A DNA stretch of 64,000 nucleotides from Aliirhizobium wenxiniae (lineage in GTDB: Bacteria > Pseudomonadota > Alphaproteobacteria > Rhizobiales > Rhizobiaceae), in assembly GCF_014201355.1 (NCBI RefSeq), contig NZ_JACHEG010000001.1, positions 1,364,001-1,428,000 of the forward strand. The letters are read 5' to 3'. The notes under the pieces were generated by a model. It did no database searches. It was not told the origin of the DNA and saw nothing but the letters and a program-made list of their open reading frames with translations. The position numbers were made by a program, and so were the translations under genes. Within the stretch, counting starts at the first letter, position 1. Each line of letters opens with the position of its first letter. Positions 35,567 through 44,312 of the stretch are shown one piece after another.

Positions 35567-37066
35567 ATGACCGACACCACAAAGACCGAAACCGCCCTCT
35601 CCTCCGACGTCACCGAAGTGCGCGCGCAAAAGCTTGCCAAGCTGCGCGAAACCATCGGCGACGTCTATCCGGCGCATTTCCACCGCACCATGACCAATGC
35701 GGAACTGGCTGCGAAATACGAGGCGCTGGAGCCGGATACGGAAACCCAGGACGTCGTCACCGTTGCCGGCCGTGTCTACTCCTCTCGCAATTCCGGCATG
35801 TTCATGGATATCCATGATGCCTCCGGCAAGATCCAGATCTTCTCCCACAAGGATGTCACTCCGGAAGAAGCGCGCAACATGCTGCCGCTGATCGATCTCG
35901 GCGACATTATCGGCGTCACCGGCACGGTGCGCCGCACCAAGCGCGGCGAGTTGTCGATCAATGCGCAGGAAATCATCATGCTGACAAAGGCGCTCCTGCC
36001 GATGCCGGAAAAGTGGAACGGCATTGCCGACGTCGAAATCCGCTATCGCAAGCGCCACCTCGACATCATGAGCAACGAAGAGTCGAAACTGCGCTTCCAG
36101 CAGCGCTCGAAGATCGTTTCCGGCATCCGCCACTTCATGGAAAACGACGGCTTCCTGGAAGTCGAAACCCCGATGCTGCAGACGGTTTATGGCGGCGCCA
36201 CCGCCGATCCGTTCAAGACCTTCCACAACACGCTGAAGATGGACATGTACCTGCGCATCGCGCCGGAACTGTTCCTGAAGCGCACGCTGGTCTCCGGCCT
36301 GTCCGACAAGGTGTTCGAGATCAACCGCAACTTCCGCAACGAAGGCGTCTCTACCCGGCACAATCCTGAATTCACGATGATGGAATGCTACTGGGCCTAC
36401 GCCGATTACGAGGACGTAATGGACCTCGTCGAGCGGCTGTTCGAAACGCTGGCCGTCTCGATCCATGGCACGCCTGAGGTCACCTTCGGCGACAAGCAGA
36501 TCTCCTTCAAGGGTCCGTTCAAGCGCGTGCCGATGCCCGACGCCGTCAAGGAAGCGACCGGCATCGACTTCCTGTCGATCAAGACCGACGAAGAAGCACG
36601 TGCTGCCGCCAAGGCTGCCGGTTTCGAGGTCGAGAAGGACTGGACCTGGGGCGAATGCCTTGCCTTCATCTTCGAAGAGAAGGTCGAAGGCACGCTGATC
36701 CAGCCGAGCCACGTTACCCACTTCCCGAAGGACATTTCGCCCTTCGCCAAGGAAGTTCCGGGCGAGCCGCGCCTCGTCGAGCGTTTCGAAACCTATTGCA
36801 ACGCCTGGGAAGTCGGCAACGCGTTCTCCGAACTCAACGATCCGGAAGAACAGCGCAAGCGCATGGTCGAGCAGCTAGAACAGGCGCACGCCCGCGGCGA
36901 GAAGGACAAGCAGCTGGACGACGAGTTCCTTGACGCGATCGACCAAGGCATGCCGCCGGCCGGTGGCCTCGGCATCGGCGTCGATCGCCTTGTCATGCTC
37001 CTGACCAACGCTCCGTCCATCCGCGACGTCATCCTCTTCCCGGCCCGCAAGGCCAAGGCGGACTGA
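35567..37066 (+). CDS. lysS: Lysyl-tRNA synthetase, class II
   Basis: LysS charges tRNA-Lys with lysine. The 499-residue product shows an N-terminal OB-fold anticodon-binding domain (VVTVAGRVYSSRNSGMFMDIHD, about 63-84), the class II motif 2 region (FLKRTLVSGLSDKVFEINRNFRNEG with the RNFRNEG core) and motif 3 GGLGIGVDRLVMLLT near the C-terminus. Many alphaproteobacteria have a class I LysRS, so a class II enzyme here is worth noting but not exceptional. Followed by a bidirectional terminator. Confidence 0.96.
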   Translation: MTDTTKTETALSSDVTEVRAQKLAKLRETIGDVYPAHFHRTMTNAELAAKYEALEPDTETQDVVTVAGRVYSSRNSGMFMDIHDASGKIQIFSHKDVTPEEARNMLPLIDLGDIIGVTGTVRRTKRGELSINAQEIIMLTKALLPMPEKWNGIADVEIRYRKRHLDIMSNEESKLRFQQRSKIVSGIRHFMENDGFLEVETPMLQTVYGGATADPFKTFHNTLKMDMYLRIAPELFLKRTLVSGLSDKVFEINRNFRNEGVSTRHNPEFTMMECYWAYADYEDVMDLVERLFETLAVSIHGTPEVTFGDKQISFKGPFKRVPMPDAVKEATGIDFLSIKTDEEARAAAKAAGFEVEKDWTWGECLAFIFEEKVEGTLIQPSHVTHFPKDISPFAKEVPGEPRLVERFETYCNAWEVGNAFSELNDPEEQRKRMVEQLEQAHARGEKDKQLDDEFLDAIDQGMPPAGGLGIGVDRLVMLLTNAPSIRDVILFPARKAKAD

Positions 37067-37097
37067 GGATCAGGCAGACAGGTCTGAAACGACAAAA

Positions 37098-37120
37098 AAG
37101 GCGGCTATAAAAGCCGCCTT
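37098..37120. terminator. Bidirectional terminator between lysS and the convergent unknown gene
   Basis: AAGGCGGCT (37098-37106) pairs with AGCCGCCTT (37112-37120) around ATAAA. A-residues precede it and T-residues follow, so it can end transcripts from both sides. Confidence 0.85.
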
Positions 37121-37151
37121 TTCTCATATTCACTCTTCGCTGAGCTGATAT

Positions 37152-38447
37152 TCAATCCGCGGGCGGCGCGACATCTGCCGCGGGCGCTGCCTGCTGCGCC
37201 CGGAACTTTTCCAGCCATGCTGCACCGGCTGTGTCAGCAGCGCTTGCACCGGAAGCCGCAGACTGTGGCCCTCCCGCATGAGCTTCTGCTTGCGCCGCCT
37301 CCGTGGTGGCTCTCGGCTGATCTTCCCCGCCGGTTGCAGTTCCGGAGTGAACCTCATCACCCGCATCCGACTTCGACCAGCCCTTGCCACCCTCGGCAGT
37401 TGTTTTTGGCTCGCGCGCGGGTTCCGAAGCCTGCTTGGCCTCGTTCACAGCATCGACTTTGGCTTCCTTCTGTTCAGAAGCAGTTGGTTCGTCCGCAGAA
37501 CCGCCAAGGATCTTGCTCTTTGCCTGATCGAAAAAGCTCTTTTCTTCGGCAGGCTTTTCAGCAGCGGCAGTGTCGGACTTGGCTGCCTGAGCACCGTGGC
37601 TTTCGCCGGCAGGCGCATTGGCCACAGAAGCAGCCTTCTCGTTCCCCTGACCGGCCTCATGGCCGCCAGTCACCTCTTCCTTCGCGCCGAAAACCATGCC
37701 GGTAATCGAACTCAGAAAGCCGCCGCTTTCAACCGCGGCAACCTCTTCGCCCTTGGCTTCAGCCTCGGCACTGGCACCTTCCGTCGCCGGCGCGCCACCG
37801 TGGCCGGAAGGTTTCTCACTGCCACCGGCAGGTGCACCGTGTCCGGAAGCCTTTAGTTCTGCCTTGGCCGCCTCACTGCCTTCTGGCAGGGACGGGTCGA
37901 TACAGTCCGCCTTGTCGGTCAGATGTGTTTCCAGATGCTCGATATCCTCCAGCGGAAGATCGACCCGCATGCCGTAGAAATGGCCGCTGGCGCTCGGTGC
38001 GCCATCGAGATAATAGGCGGAGTAATTCTCGGTCTGCCCACCTGCAGGGATCTTGGCAGGGTTTGGAATGTAGACGACCTGCGCGGCAATCGCGCGGCCG
38101 CGCATGTCCGCGGTATCCTTGGGGCCGGCGCTGTCGATCATCGCGACCTGCACGAGACCGGCCTTTTCCTTCTCCTGCACCGCCCGCGCCACGCGCAAGG
38201 CCGTCTTCAGCCGCGAAATTCCGTCACCGGCCTGGTCGCTGGTCACATATTTGCGCACCCATATACTACCGTCGCGGCGCATCTTCTGCGTCTGCAACGT
38301 CGTACAGGTCAGGCCGTTTATGTCTTTATAGGATGGGCCGAGGATCTTGTCGGTTCCGATCAGCACCGCTGCCGAGCCGCTCGCGCCACAAAGAACCAAC
38401 GCACCGCTGAGGAGGAAGATGAATTTCTTCGACAGCCGGATCTTCAT
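37152..38447 (-). CDS. Exported or membrane-anchored protein of unknown function with a long low-complexity tail
   Basis: I do not recognise this 431-residue protein. It opens with a hydrophobic export or anchor segment (KKFIFLLSGALVLCGASGSAA, about 7-27; not a proper lipobox). A folded-looking region of about 165 residues follows with two cysteines (Cys48, and one in DKADCIDPS) and the patterns VQVAMIDSAGPKDTADMRGRAIAA and YYLDGAPSASGHFYGMRVDLP. From about residue 195 to the end it is low-complexity, rich in Ala, Glu, Gly, Lys and Ser, with repeated AAEKPAEEK-like runs, so probably disordered. It probably faces the periplasm. Codon use looks like its neighbours. It is convergent with lysS and not in an operon. 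Confidence 0.72.
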   Translation of the reverse strand: MKIRLSKKFIFLLSGALVLCGASGSAAVLIGTDKILGPSYKDINGLTCTTLQTQKMRRDGSIWVRKYVTSDQAGDGISRLKTALRVARAVQEKEKAGLVQVAMIDSAGPKDTADMRGRAIAAQVVYIPNPAKIPAGGQTENYSAYYLDGAPSASGHFYGMRVDLPLEDIEHLETHLTDKADCIDPSLPEGSEAAKAELKASGHGAPAGGSEKPSGHGGAPATEGASAEAEAKGEEVAAVESGGFLSSITGMVFGAKEEVTGGHEAGQGNEKAASVANAPAGESHGAQAAKSDTAAAEKPAEEKSFFDQAKSKILGGSADEPTASEQKEAKVDAVNEAKQASEPAREPKTTAEGGKGWSKSDAGDEVHSGTATGGEDQPRATTEAAQAEAHAGGPQSAASGASAADTAGAAWLEKFRAQQAAPAADVAPPAD

Positions 38448-38586
38448 TTACCGACACCCGGCATGGACAACTCCAGTCACGCAATACAAGTCATGGAACA
38501 ATGGGGGCATATTCGCCCAATCTTATTGAAGAAACTTTAAGCGGATTTGTCAGGCCGCCGTTCCAAAACGGGATTTCCCGATCTTG

Positions 38587-38603
38587 TTGCGAATGATTTG
38601 CAA
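38587..38603. promoter_or_regulatory. Mur/Fur-type box 1 (MRS-like) upstream of sitA
   Basis: TTGCGAATGATTTGCAA is a near-perfect palindrome centred on G and is repeated exactly at 38640-38656. The pair matches the two manganese-responsive sequences bound by Mur before sitABCD in Rhizobium. This copy lies just upstream of the -35. Confidence 0.82.
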
Positions 38604-38608
38604 TAGCG

Positions 38609-38636
38609 TTGACAGGCGGATTTTTGCCGTTAGATT
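38609..38636 (+). promoter_or_regulatory. Sigma-70-like promoter of sitABCD
   Basis: A consensus -35 TTGACA (38609-38614), a 16-base spacer and a TAGATT -10 (38631-38636) lie between the two 17-bp boxes. The second box would cover the expected transcription start, fitting repression by Mn-bound Mur. Inferred from sequence only. Confidence 0.7.
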
Positions 38637-38639
38637 AAA

Positions 38640-38656
38640 TTGCGAATGATTTGCAA
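38640..38656. promoter_or_regulatory. Mur/Fur-type box 2 (MRS-like) upstream of sitA
   Basis: An identical second copy of TTGCGAATGATTTGCAA, 53 bases from the first (close to five helical turns), overlapping the likely start of transcription and about 20 bases before the sitA ATG. Confidence 0.82.
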
Positions 38657-38675
38657 CAGCAATAACGGATCATCT

Positions 38676-39575
38676 ATGTCGTTTTTGAGAATTGCATGCC
38701 TCGGCACCGGCCTCCTTGCCGGCCTGATCTCCCTGCCCTTTTCCGCTGCCGCTGGGGAAAAGCCCAAGGTCGTCACCACTTTCACCATCATCGCCGACAT
38801 GGCGAAGAATGTCGCAGGCGATGCGGCCGATGTCGAAAGCATCACCAAGCCCGGCGCCGAGATCCACAATTACCAGCCGACACCACGCGACCTCTTGCGT
38901 GCCCGCGATGCCGATCTCGTCCTGCGCAACGGTCTCAACCTCGAACTCTGGTTCGAACGCTTCCTCAAAAACCTCGGAGATGTGAAAAACGTCACCGTTT
39001 CCGATGGTGTCACTCCCATGGCGATTGCCGGCGGCGCCTATCAGGGCAAGCCCAACCCGCATTCCTGGATGTCGCCGGAAAACGCCGTCATCTATGTCGA
39101 GAATATCCGCAAGGGACTGACCGAGATCGACCCGGCCAATGCAGAAACCTATGCCGCCAACGCCAGGGCCTACACCGACAAAATCCGCGCACAGGCTCAG
39201 CCTATCCGCGATGAACTGGCCAAACTGCCGGAAAATCACCGTTGGCTCGTCACCAGCGAAGGAGCGTTTTCCTATCTCGCCCGTGATTTCGGCCTGAAGG
39301 AGCTTTATCTCTGGCCGGTCAATGCCGATAGCCAGGGCACGCCGCAGCAGGTGCGCGCCGTAATAGATGCCATGCGCGAACATGAGGTGAAGGTGATCTT
39401 TTCCGAAAGCACCGTCTCCGACAAGCCGGCGAAACAGGTCGCCTCCGAAACCGGCGCTACCTATGGCGGAGTTCTCTACGTAGACTCGCTGAGCGAGGCT
39501 GACGGCCCGGTACCGACCTATCTCGATCTGTTGCGCATCACCTCCGAAACCATCGCAAAAGGTCTAGCGCAATGA
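38676..39575 (+). CDS. sitA: SitA, manganese/iron ABC transporter substrate-binding protein
   Basis: The 299-residue product is a periplasmic metal-binding protein of the ZnuA/SitA class, with a signal peptide ([27 protein letters not shown]). Likely metal ligands are His in [11 protein letters not shown], His in NPHSWMSP and the Glu/Asp positions in [14 protein letters not shown] and FSEST. The ATG at 38676 lies after both boxes; an in-frame start at 38640 would overlap box 2. Mur-like control and the four-gene order sitABCD fit a Mn(II) importer. Confidence 0.93.
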   Translation: MSFLRIACLGTGLLAGLISLPFSAAAGEKPKVVTTFTIIADMAKNVAGDAADVESITKPGAEIHNYQPTPRDLLRARDADLVLRNGLNLELWFERFLKNLGDVKNVTVSDGVTPMAIAGGAYQGKPNPHSWMSPENAVIYVENIRKGLTEIDPANAETYAANARAYTDKIRAQAQPIRDELAKLPENHRWLVTSEGAFSYLARDFGLKELYLWPVNADSQGTPQQVRAVIDAMREHEVKVIFSESTVSDKPAKQVASETGATYGGVLYVDSLSEADGPVPTYLDLLRITSETIAKGLAQ

Positions 39576-40483
39576 GGATGGGCAAGACCAAGCCGGTAAC
39601 GACCGGCCTCACGCTCAACAATGTCAGCGTCGCCTATCGCAACGGCCACACCGCGCTGAAACATGCGAGCTTCGAAGTGCCGAAAGGCACGATCACCGCA
39701 CTTGTCGGCGTCAATGGCGCCGGCAAGTCGACGCTTTTCAAGGCCATCATGGGCTTCGTCAGGCTAACCGAAGGCTCCGTCGAAATCCTCGGAATGCCCG
39801 CCCGCGAGGCGCTCAAAAAGAACCTCGTCGCCTATGTGCCGCAGTCCGAAGAGGTCGACTGGAATTTCCCGGTTCTGGTCGAGGACGTGGTGATGATGGG
39901 CCGCTACGGCCACATGAATTTCCTCCGCATCCCGTCGCGCCGCGACCACGACATGGTCACCGAGGCGCTGAAGCGGGTGAACATGCTGGAATACCGCAAA
40001 CGCCAGATCGGCGAGCTTTCCGGCGGCCAGCGCAAGCGTGTTTTCCTTGCCCGTGCGTTAGCCCAGGAAGGCCAGGTCATCCTTCTTGACGAACCCTTTA
40101 CCGGCGTCGATGTCACAACCGAAGAGCAGATTATCGCGCTTTTGAAAGCACTGCGTGACGAAGGCCGCGTCATGCTGGTCTCCACCCACAATCTCGGCAG
40201 CGTGCCGGATTTCTGCGACCGCACCGTTTTCGTCAAAGGCACGGTCATCGCCTATGGCAAGACGGCCGACACGTTCAACGAAGCCAATCTGGAAAAGGCC
40301 TTTGGCGGCGTACTGCGCCATTTCATCCTCGGCGGTTCCGACCTGCATGACGATGCCGATCCGCGCCGTGTGAAGGTCATCACCGATGACGAACGCCCAT
40401 TCGTTACCTACGGCAACGGCACAGAGAAGACCAAAGCGAGGAAAAAGAAAAAGGACAGCGTCGATGCTCCAGACGCTTCTTGA
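39572..40483 (+). CDS. sitB: SitB, manganese/iron ABC transporter ATP-binding protein
   Basis: The 303-residue ATPase has [26 protein letters not shown] and [11 protein letters not shown]. It starts at an ATG that overlaps the sitA stop by 4 bases (ATGA); an alternative ATG lies two codons later. The C-terminus is lysine-rich ([11 protein letters not shown]). It powers uptake through SitC and SitD. Confidence 0.93.
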   Translation: MRMGKTKPVTTGLTLNNVSVAYRNGHTALKHASFEVPKGTITALVGVNGAGKSTLFKAIMGFVRLTEGSVEILGMPAREALKKNLVAYVPQSEEVDWNFPVLVEDVVMMGRYGHMNFLRIPSRRDHDMVTEALKRVNMLEYRKRQIGELSGGQRKRVFLARALAQEGQVILLDEPFTGVDVTTEEQIIALLKALRDEGRVMLVSTHNLGSVPDFCDRTVFVKGTVIAYGKTADTFNEANLEKAFGGVLRHFILGGSDLHDDADPRRVKVITDDERPFVTYGNGTEKTKARKKKKDSVDAPDAS

Positions 40484-41339
40484 ACCCTTCACCTATGGCT
40501 ACATGCTGAACGCCATCTGGGTCTCCGCCTTGGTCGGTGGCGTCTGCGGATTTCTGTCCGCCTATCTGATGCTGAAAGGCTGGTCGCTGATCGGCGATGC
40601 GCTCTCGCATTCGATCGTTCCGGGTGTCGCAGGTGCCTATATGCTCGGCCTGCCCTTCTCGATCGGCGCCTTCATGTCCGGCGGCCTCGCAGCGCTTGCC
40701 ATGCTGTTCCTCAACCAGCGTACACGCCTCAAAGAAGACGCCATCATCGGCCTGATCTTCACCTCCTTCTTCGGGCTCGGCCTGTTCATGGTGTCGCTGT
40801 CACCGACCTCGGTCGATATCCAGACCATCGTCATGGGCAATGTGCTCGCCATCAGCCCCGGCGATACGCTGCAGCTCGTCATCATCGGCACCGTCAGCCT
40901 CGTCGTCCTGACCTTGAAATGGAAGGATCTGATGGTCGCCTTCTTCGATGAAAATCACGCCCGCACGATCGGCCTTAAGCCAGATGCGCTGAAGGTGATG
41001 TTCTTCGCTCTTCTCGCCGCATCCACCGTTGCGGCCATGCAGACCGTCGGCGCTTTCCTCGTCATCGCCATGGTCGTCACCCCGGGCGCGACCGCCTATC
41101 TGCTCACCGATCGCTTCCAGCGCGTTATCCTGCTCGCGCTCGGCATCGGTGCCGCCACCAGCTTCCTCGGTGCCTATCTCTCCTACTTCCTCGATGGCGC
41201 AACCGGCGGCATCATCGTCGTGCTGCAGACGGCAATCTTCCTCATCGCCTTCGTTTTCGCGCCCAAGCACGGCATGCTCGCCGCCCGCCGCCGCGTGAAG
41301 GCATCGCTGGAGGAAGCCGCCCCGGGGAGTGCAAAATGA
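40464..41339 (+). CDS. sitC: SitC, manganese/iron ABC transporter permease
   Basis: The 291-residue product has about eight to nine membrane helices of the ABC-3 family and the motif [24 protein letters not shown] shared with SitD. Its ATG lies 20 bases inside the end of sitB, another coupled overlap. It forms half of the channel. Confidence 0.92.
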   Translation: MLQTLLEPFTYGYMLNAIWVSALVGGVCGFLSAYLMLKGWSLIGDALSHSIVPGVAGAYMLGLPFSIGAFMSGGLAALAMLFLNQRTRLKEDAIIGLIFTSFFGLGLFMVSLSPTSVDIQTIVMGNVLAISPGDTLQLVIIGTVSLVVLTLKWKDLMVAFFDENHARTIGLKPDALKVMFFALLAASTVAAMQTVGAFLVIAMVVTPGATAYLLTDRFQRVILLALGIGAATSFLGAYLSYFLDGATGGIIVVLQTAIFLIAFVFAPKHGMLAARRRVKASLEEAAPGSAK

Positions 41340-42169
41340 GCGACACGATCGACCTCCTCCTCTTCCCCTTCCAGATCGATTTCATGCGCACCGCCTTTGC
41401 CGTGACGCTGATGATCGCTCTGCCGATGGCGATCCTCTCCTGCTTCCTCATCCTCAAGGGCTGGTCGCTGATGGGCGACGCGGTTTCCCACGCCGTCCTG
41501 CCGGGCGTCGTCATCGCCTATATGCTGGCGATCCCCTTCTCGATCGGAGCCTTCATCGCCGGCATGGTCTGCGCGCTGATGACGGGCTTCCTCAAGGAGA
41601 ACAGCCGCATCAAGGAAGACACAGTTCTCGGCATCGTCTTTTCCGGCATGTTCGGCCTCGGCCTCGTGCTTTACGTCAACGTCCAGGCCGACGTGCATCT
41701 CGACCACATCCTGTTCGGTGACATGCTCGGCATCCTGCCGCAGGACCTGATCGAGACGACGGTCATCGCCATCGCAGCCACCATCTTCCTCGTCATCTTC
41801 CGCAAGGACCTTTTGGTGCACGCCTTCGACGAGCAGCATGCCAAGGCGATCGGCCTGCCGACCCGCCTGCTACATTACGGCCTGCTTGCCGTCTTGTCGC
41901 TGACGGTCGTCGGAGCCTTGAAGGCGATCGGCATCATCCTTTCGGTGGCCCTCCTGATCGCCCCCGGCGCCATTGCCTTCCTGCTGACACGCCGCTTCAC
42001 CGCCATGCTGCTGACAGCGGTTGCGGTCGCACTAGGCTGCTCGCTTGGAGGCATCTATCTGAGCTTCTTCCTCGATAGCGCCCCCGCTCCCACCATCGTG
42101 CTGCTCATGACGATAACCTTCATCGTCACCTTCATTCGCACAATGCTCGCCTCACGCGCCGCGGCCTGA
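41336..42169 (+). CDS. sitD: SitD, manganese/iron ABC transporter permease
   Basis: The 277-residue product is an ABC-3 permease paralogous to SitC (same LKGWSLMGDAVSHAVLPGVVIAYML block near 43-67). The ATG overlaps the sitC stop by 4 bases. With SitC it forms the membrane channel of the importer. Confidence 0.92.
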   Translation: MSDTIDLLLFPFQIDFMRTAFAVTLMIALPMAILSCFLILKGWSLMGDAVSHAVLPGVVIAYMLAIPFSIGAFIAGMVCALMTGFLKENSRIKEDTVLGIVFSGMFGLGLVLYVNVQADVHLDHILFGDMLGILPQDLIETTVIAIAATIFLVIFRKDLLVHAFDEQHAKAIGLPTRLLHYGLLAVLSLTVVGALKAIGIILSVALLIAPGAIAFLLTRRFTAMLLTAVAVALGCSLGGIYLSFFLDSAPAPTIVLLMTITFIVTFIRTMLASRAAA

Positions 42170-42176
42170 TCAGGTC

Positions 42177-42192
42177 GCGGGCATATACCCGC
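42177..42192. promoter_or_regulatory. MarR operator 1
   Basis: GCGGGCATATACCCGC, 14 of 16 positions palindromic. Its centre is 32 bases (about three helical turns) from that of operator 2 and 38 bases or so before marR. Confidence 0.78.
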
Positions 42193-42208
42193 TTGCGCGA
42201 GAGACAAT

Positions 42209-42224
42209 CCGGGTATATACACGC
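42209..42224. promoter_or_regulatory. MarR operator 2
   Basis: CCGGGTATATACACGC shares the GGGTATATAC core with operators 1 and 3; it ends 6 bases before the marR ATG and so would block its translation-initiation region or promoter when bound. Confidence 0.72.
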
Positions 42225-42230
42225 ATCAAG

Positions 42231-42632
42231 ATGTCCAACGATACATGCCACTGCATCCTGTTGCGCAAGGCGACCCGCAAGGTCTCGTCCTATTATGACG
42301 AGGCGCTGGCTCCGCTCGGCGTCAATATCGGCCAGTTCAGCCTGCTCAGAAACATCCGCAGGATGGAGCCGGTATCGCTGACCGATCTTGCACATAAGGT
42401 GGAGCTCGATCGCTCCACCGTCGGCCGCAACGCCAAGGTGCTTGAGCGTTTGGAACTGATCGCCATCGGCCACGGCGAGGATCAGCGCGAGGCGATGCTG
42501 ACCATCGCGCCGAAAGGCCGTGATATACTGGAAAAGGGCGCGCCCCTCTGGGATGGCGTGCAGGACGATATAGAGGCCCGCCTCGGACACGAAAAAGCAC
42601 GGCAGCTGCAGGACTTGCTCGCGGAACTCTGA
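42231..42632 (+). CDS. MarR family transcriptional regulator
   Basis: The 133-residue winged-helix regulator has the MarR DNA-binding pattern (LTDLAHKVELDRSTVGRNAKVLERLELI.. EDQREAMLTIAPKGRDILEKG). A Cys-His-Cys triplet near the N-terminus (MSNDTCHCILLRKATRK) occurs in a large MarR subgroup and might sense oxidants or metals. Operators lie on both sides: two upstream and one (42648-42663) before the MFS gene at 42724. It probably represses itself and that carrier. Confidence 0.9.
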   Translation: MSNDTCHCILLRKATRKVSSYYDEALAPLGVNIGQFSLLRNIRRMEPVSLTDLAHKVELDRSTVGRNAKVLERLELIAIGHGEDQREAMLTIAPKGRDILEKGAPLWDGVQDDIEARLGHEKARQLQDLLAEL

Positions 42633-42647
42633 TTTTTTGAACAAGAT

Positions 42648-42663
42648 ACGGGTACCTACCCGC
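42648..42663. promoter_or_regulatory. MarR operator 3, before the MFS carrier gene
   Basis: ACGGGTACCTACCCGC has the same CGGGTAN.. CCCGC form as operators 1 and 2 and lies about 60 bases before the MFS start. Confidence 0.72.
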
Positions 42664-42723
42664 AAATGCAGGCAAATACCCCAATAAACAGCTGCACACG
42701 GCAGCAAGCAAAGGGAACCACGA

Positions 42724-44019
42724 ATGATATCGACAGGCATTGCCGGCTGGATGGCGGCGAGAAAACTCCATTATGGATGGGTCGTTGCCGCAACCACCTT
42801 CCTGACAATGCTGGCAACCGCCGGCGCCATGGGCTCGGCAGGCGTAATGATCCAGCCTCTGCACCAGGAATTCGGCTGGGATGTCGCCGACATTTCCTTC
42901 GCCATGGCCATCCGCCTCGTCCTTTTCGGCCTGCTCGGCCCCTTTGCCGCTGCCTTCATGAACCACTTCGGCATCCGCCAGGTCGTCGCGACGGCACTAG
43001 GCCTGATCCTGTTCGGCATTATCGTTTCGCTGTTCATGACTGAAATCTGGCAGCTCGTGGCGCTCTGGGGCATCGTCATCGGCGTCGGCACCGGCATGAC
43101 CGCCATGGTACTGGGCGCCACGGTTGCCTCCCGCTGGTTTTCGCACCGCCGCGGCCTTGTCGTCGGCATGCTGAGCGCCAGCAATGCCACCGGGCAGCTC
43201 CTGTTTTTGCCGTTGCTCGCAGCGCTTAGTGAAGCTTATGGCTGGCGCACGGCACTGGTCCTGACAGCCGCAGCAATCACCGCCGCCATGCTGCTCGTCC
43301 TCTTGCTGATGCGAGACCATCCCGCCGATCTCGGCCTGCCCGCCTATGGCGAAACCGTCGTCTCGAAGCCACCGAAGCAGGACCACAAGCTGCTCGCCAC
43401 GCTGATATCGCCGCTCGTTACCCTGAAGTCCGTATCGACAAGCCCGACCTTCTGGATGCTCTTCGGCTCCTTCTTCGTCTGCGGCCTCTCTACCAATGGC
43501 CTGATCCAGACCCACTGGATTTCCATCTGCGGCGATTTCGGCATGACCTCGGTCGCAGCTGCAGGTACCCTTGCCGTGCTCGGCATCTTCGATTTCTTCG
43601 GCACCGTCGCCTCCGGTTGGCTTTCCGACCGTTACGACAACCGCGTCCTGCTCTTCTGGTATTACGGTCTGCGCGGCCTGTCGCTGATCTACCTGTCCTT
43701 CTCGGGCTTCTCCTTCTACGAACTCTCGGCTTTCGCCGTATTCTACGGCCTCGACTGGATCGCGACGGTACCGCCGACGGTCAAGCTCGCCGCAGAAAAG
43801 TTCGGCCGGGAAAAGGCTGGGCTGGTTTTCGGCTGGGTCTTCACCGGCCATCAGCTCGGCGCCGCAACCGCCGCCTTTGGCGCAGGCTACATCCGCAGCG
43901 ACTTCGAAACCTACATGCCGGCCCTGCAGATCGCAGGCGTCATGTGCATGCTCGCAGCCGTCGGCGTCATGCTGTTGAGGAAGCCGGGAAGCCCTGCTCC
44001 TGTCGCCCAGGCAGCCTGA
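42724..44019 (+). CDS. MFS transporter (monocarboxylate/OFA-like)
   Basis: The 431-residue product has 12 predicted membrane helices with a major-facilitator motif A-like loop (WLSDRYDNR). The start (GWVVAATTFLTMLATAGAMGSAGVMIQPLHQEFGW) and the PSFWMLFGSFFVCGLSTNGLI-like second half resemble bacterial OFA/monocarboxylate-type carriers. AAAGGGA precedes the ATG. It lies after a MarR operator, so the MarR protein probably controls its expression. Substrate and direction are unknown. Confidence 0.86.
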   Translation: MISTGIAGWMAARKLHYGWVVAATTFLTMLATAGAMGSAGVMIQPLHQEFGWDVADISFAMAIRLVLFGLLGPFAAAFMNHFGIRQVVATALGLILFGIIVSLFMTEIWQLVALWGIVIGVGTGMTAMVLGATVASRWFSHRRGLVVGMLSASNATGQLLFLPLLAALSEAYGWRTALVLTAAAITAAMLLVLLLMRDHPADLGLPAYGETVVSKPPKQDHKLLATLISPLVTLKSVSTSPTFWMLFGSFFVCGLSTNGLIQTHWISICGDFGMTSVAAAGTLAVLGIFDFFGTVASGWLSDRYDNRVLLFWYYGLRGLSLIYLSFSGFSFYELSAFAVFYGLDWIATVPPTVKLAAEKFGREKAGLVFGWVFTGHQLGAATAAFGAGYIRSDFETYMPALQIAGVMCMLAAVGVMLLRKPGSPAPVAQAA

Positions 44020-44024
44020 AAGGC

Positions 44025-44213
44025 TTAAACGCCGGGCCGGTAATCCATACCGGCCCCACCCCGCCGAAGCGCCGTCGCTTCGACACGGGTCTCCGTGGCA
44101 TTCTTGAAAGCCTCCAATGTCAGGCTGACATAGAAAGCCACGATGATCGCCAGAAGCAACACCATGGCCGAAGCATTGAGCAAACCCGAATAGGCGTAAA
44201 AGGCATCAGTCAT
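44025..44213 (-). CDS. Small membrane protein (62 residues), unknown
   Basis: The 62-residue product has a short N-terminal segment, one membrane helix (LLNASAMVLLLAIIVAFYVSL, about 11-31) and a charged tail (LEAFKNATETRVEATALRRGGAG). The ATG at 44213 has a well-spaced GGAG; this argues against the longer frame to 44261. I do not recognise the family. It lies between the convergent MFS gene and a chemoreceptor gene transcribed the same way, with about 100 bases between, so it might be co-transcribed with the latter. Confidence 0.6.
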   Translation of the reverse strand: MTDAFYAYSGLLNASAMVLLLAIIVAFYVSLTLEAFKNATETRVEATALRRGGAGMDYRPGV

Positions 44214-44312
44214 CTGTGTCTCCAATCCTGTTGTGGGATTGAATTTACCGGCGAACATCATCTCGCTGATTGCAGATTTGTTTCGAAATATTTCAGTGTT
44301 GCAGTTGTCCCG

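Noticed and set aside
34823..36721. Minus-strand open frame of 632 codons across gltX and lysS
   Set aside because: It crosses two clear tRNA synthetase genes and the palindrome between them; the translation looks like repetitive arginine/valine-rich shadow sequence.
42724..44019. Assigning the MFS carrier a definite substrate
   Set aside because: Its resemblance to monocarboxylate or OFA carriers is too general, and the MarR context does not decide it.
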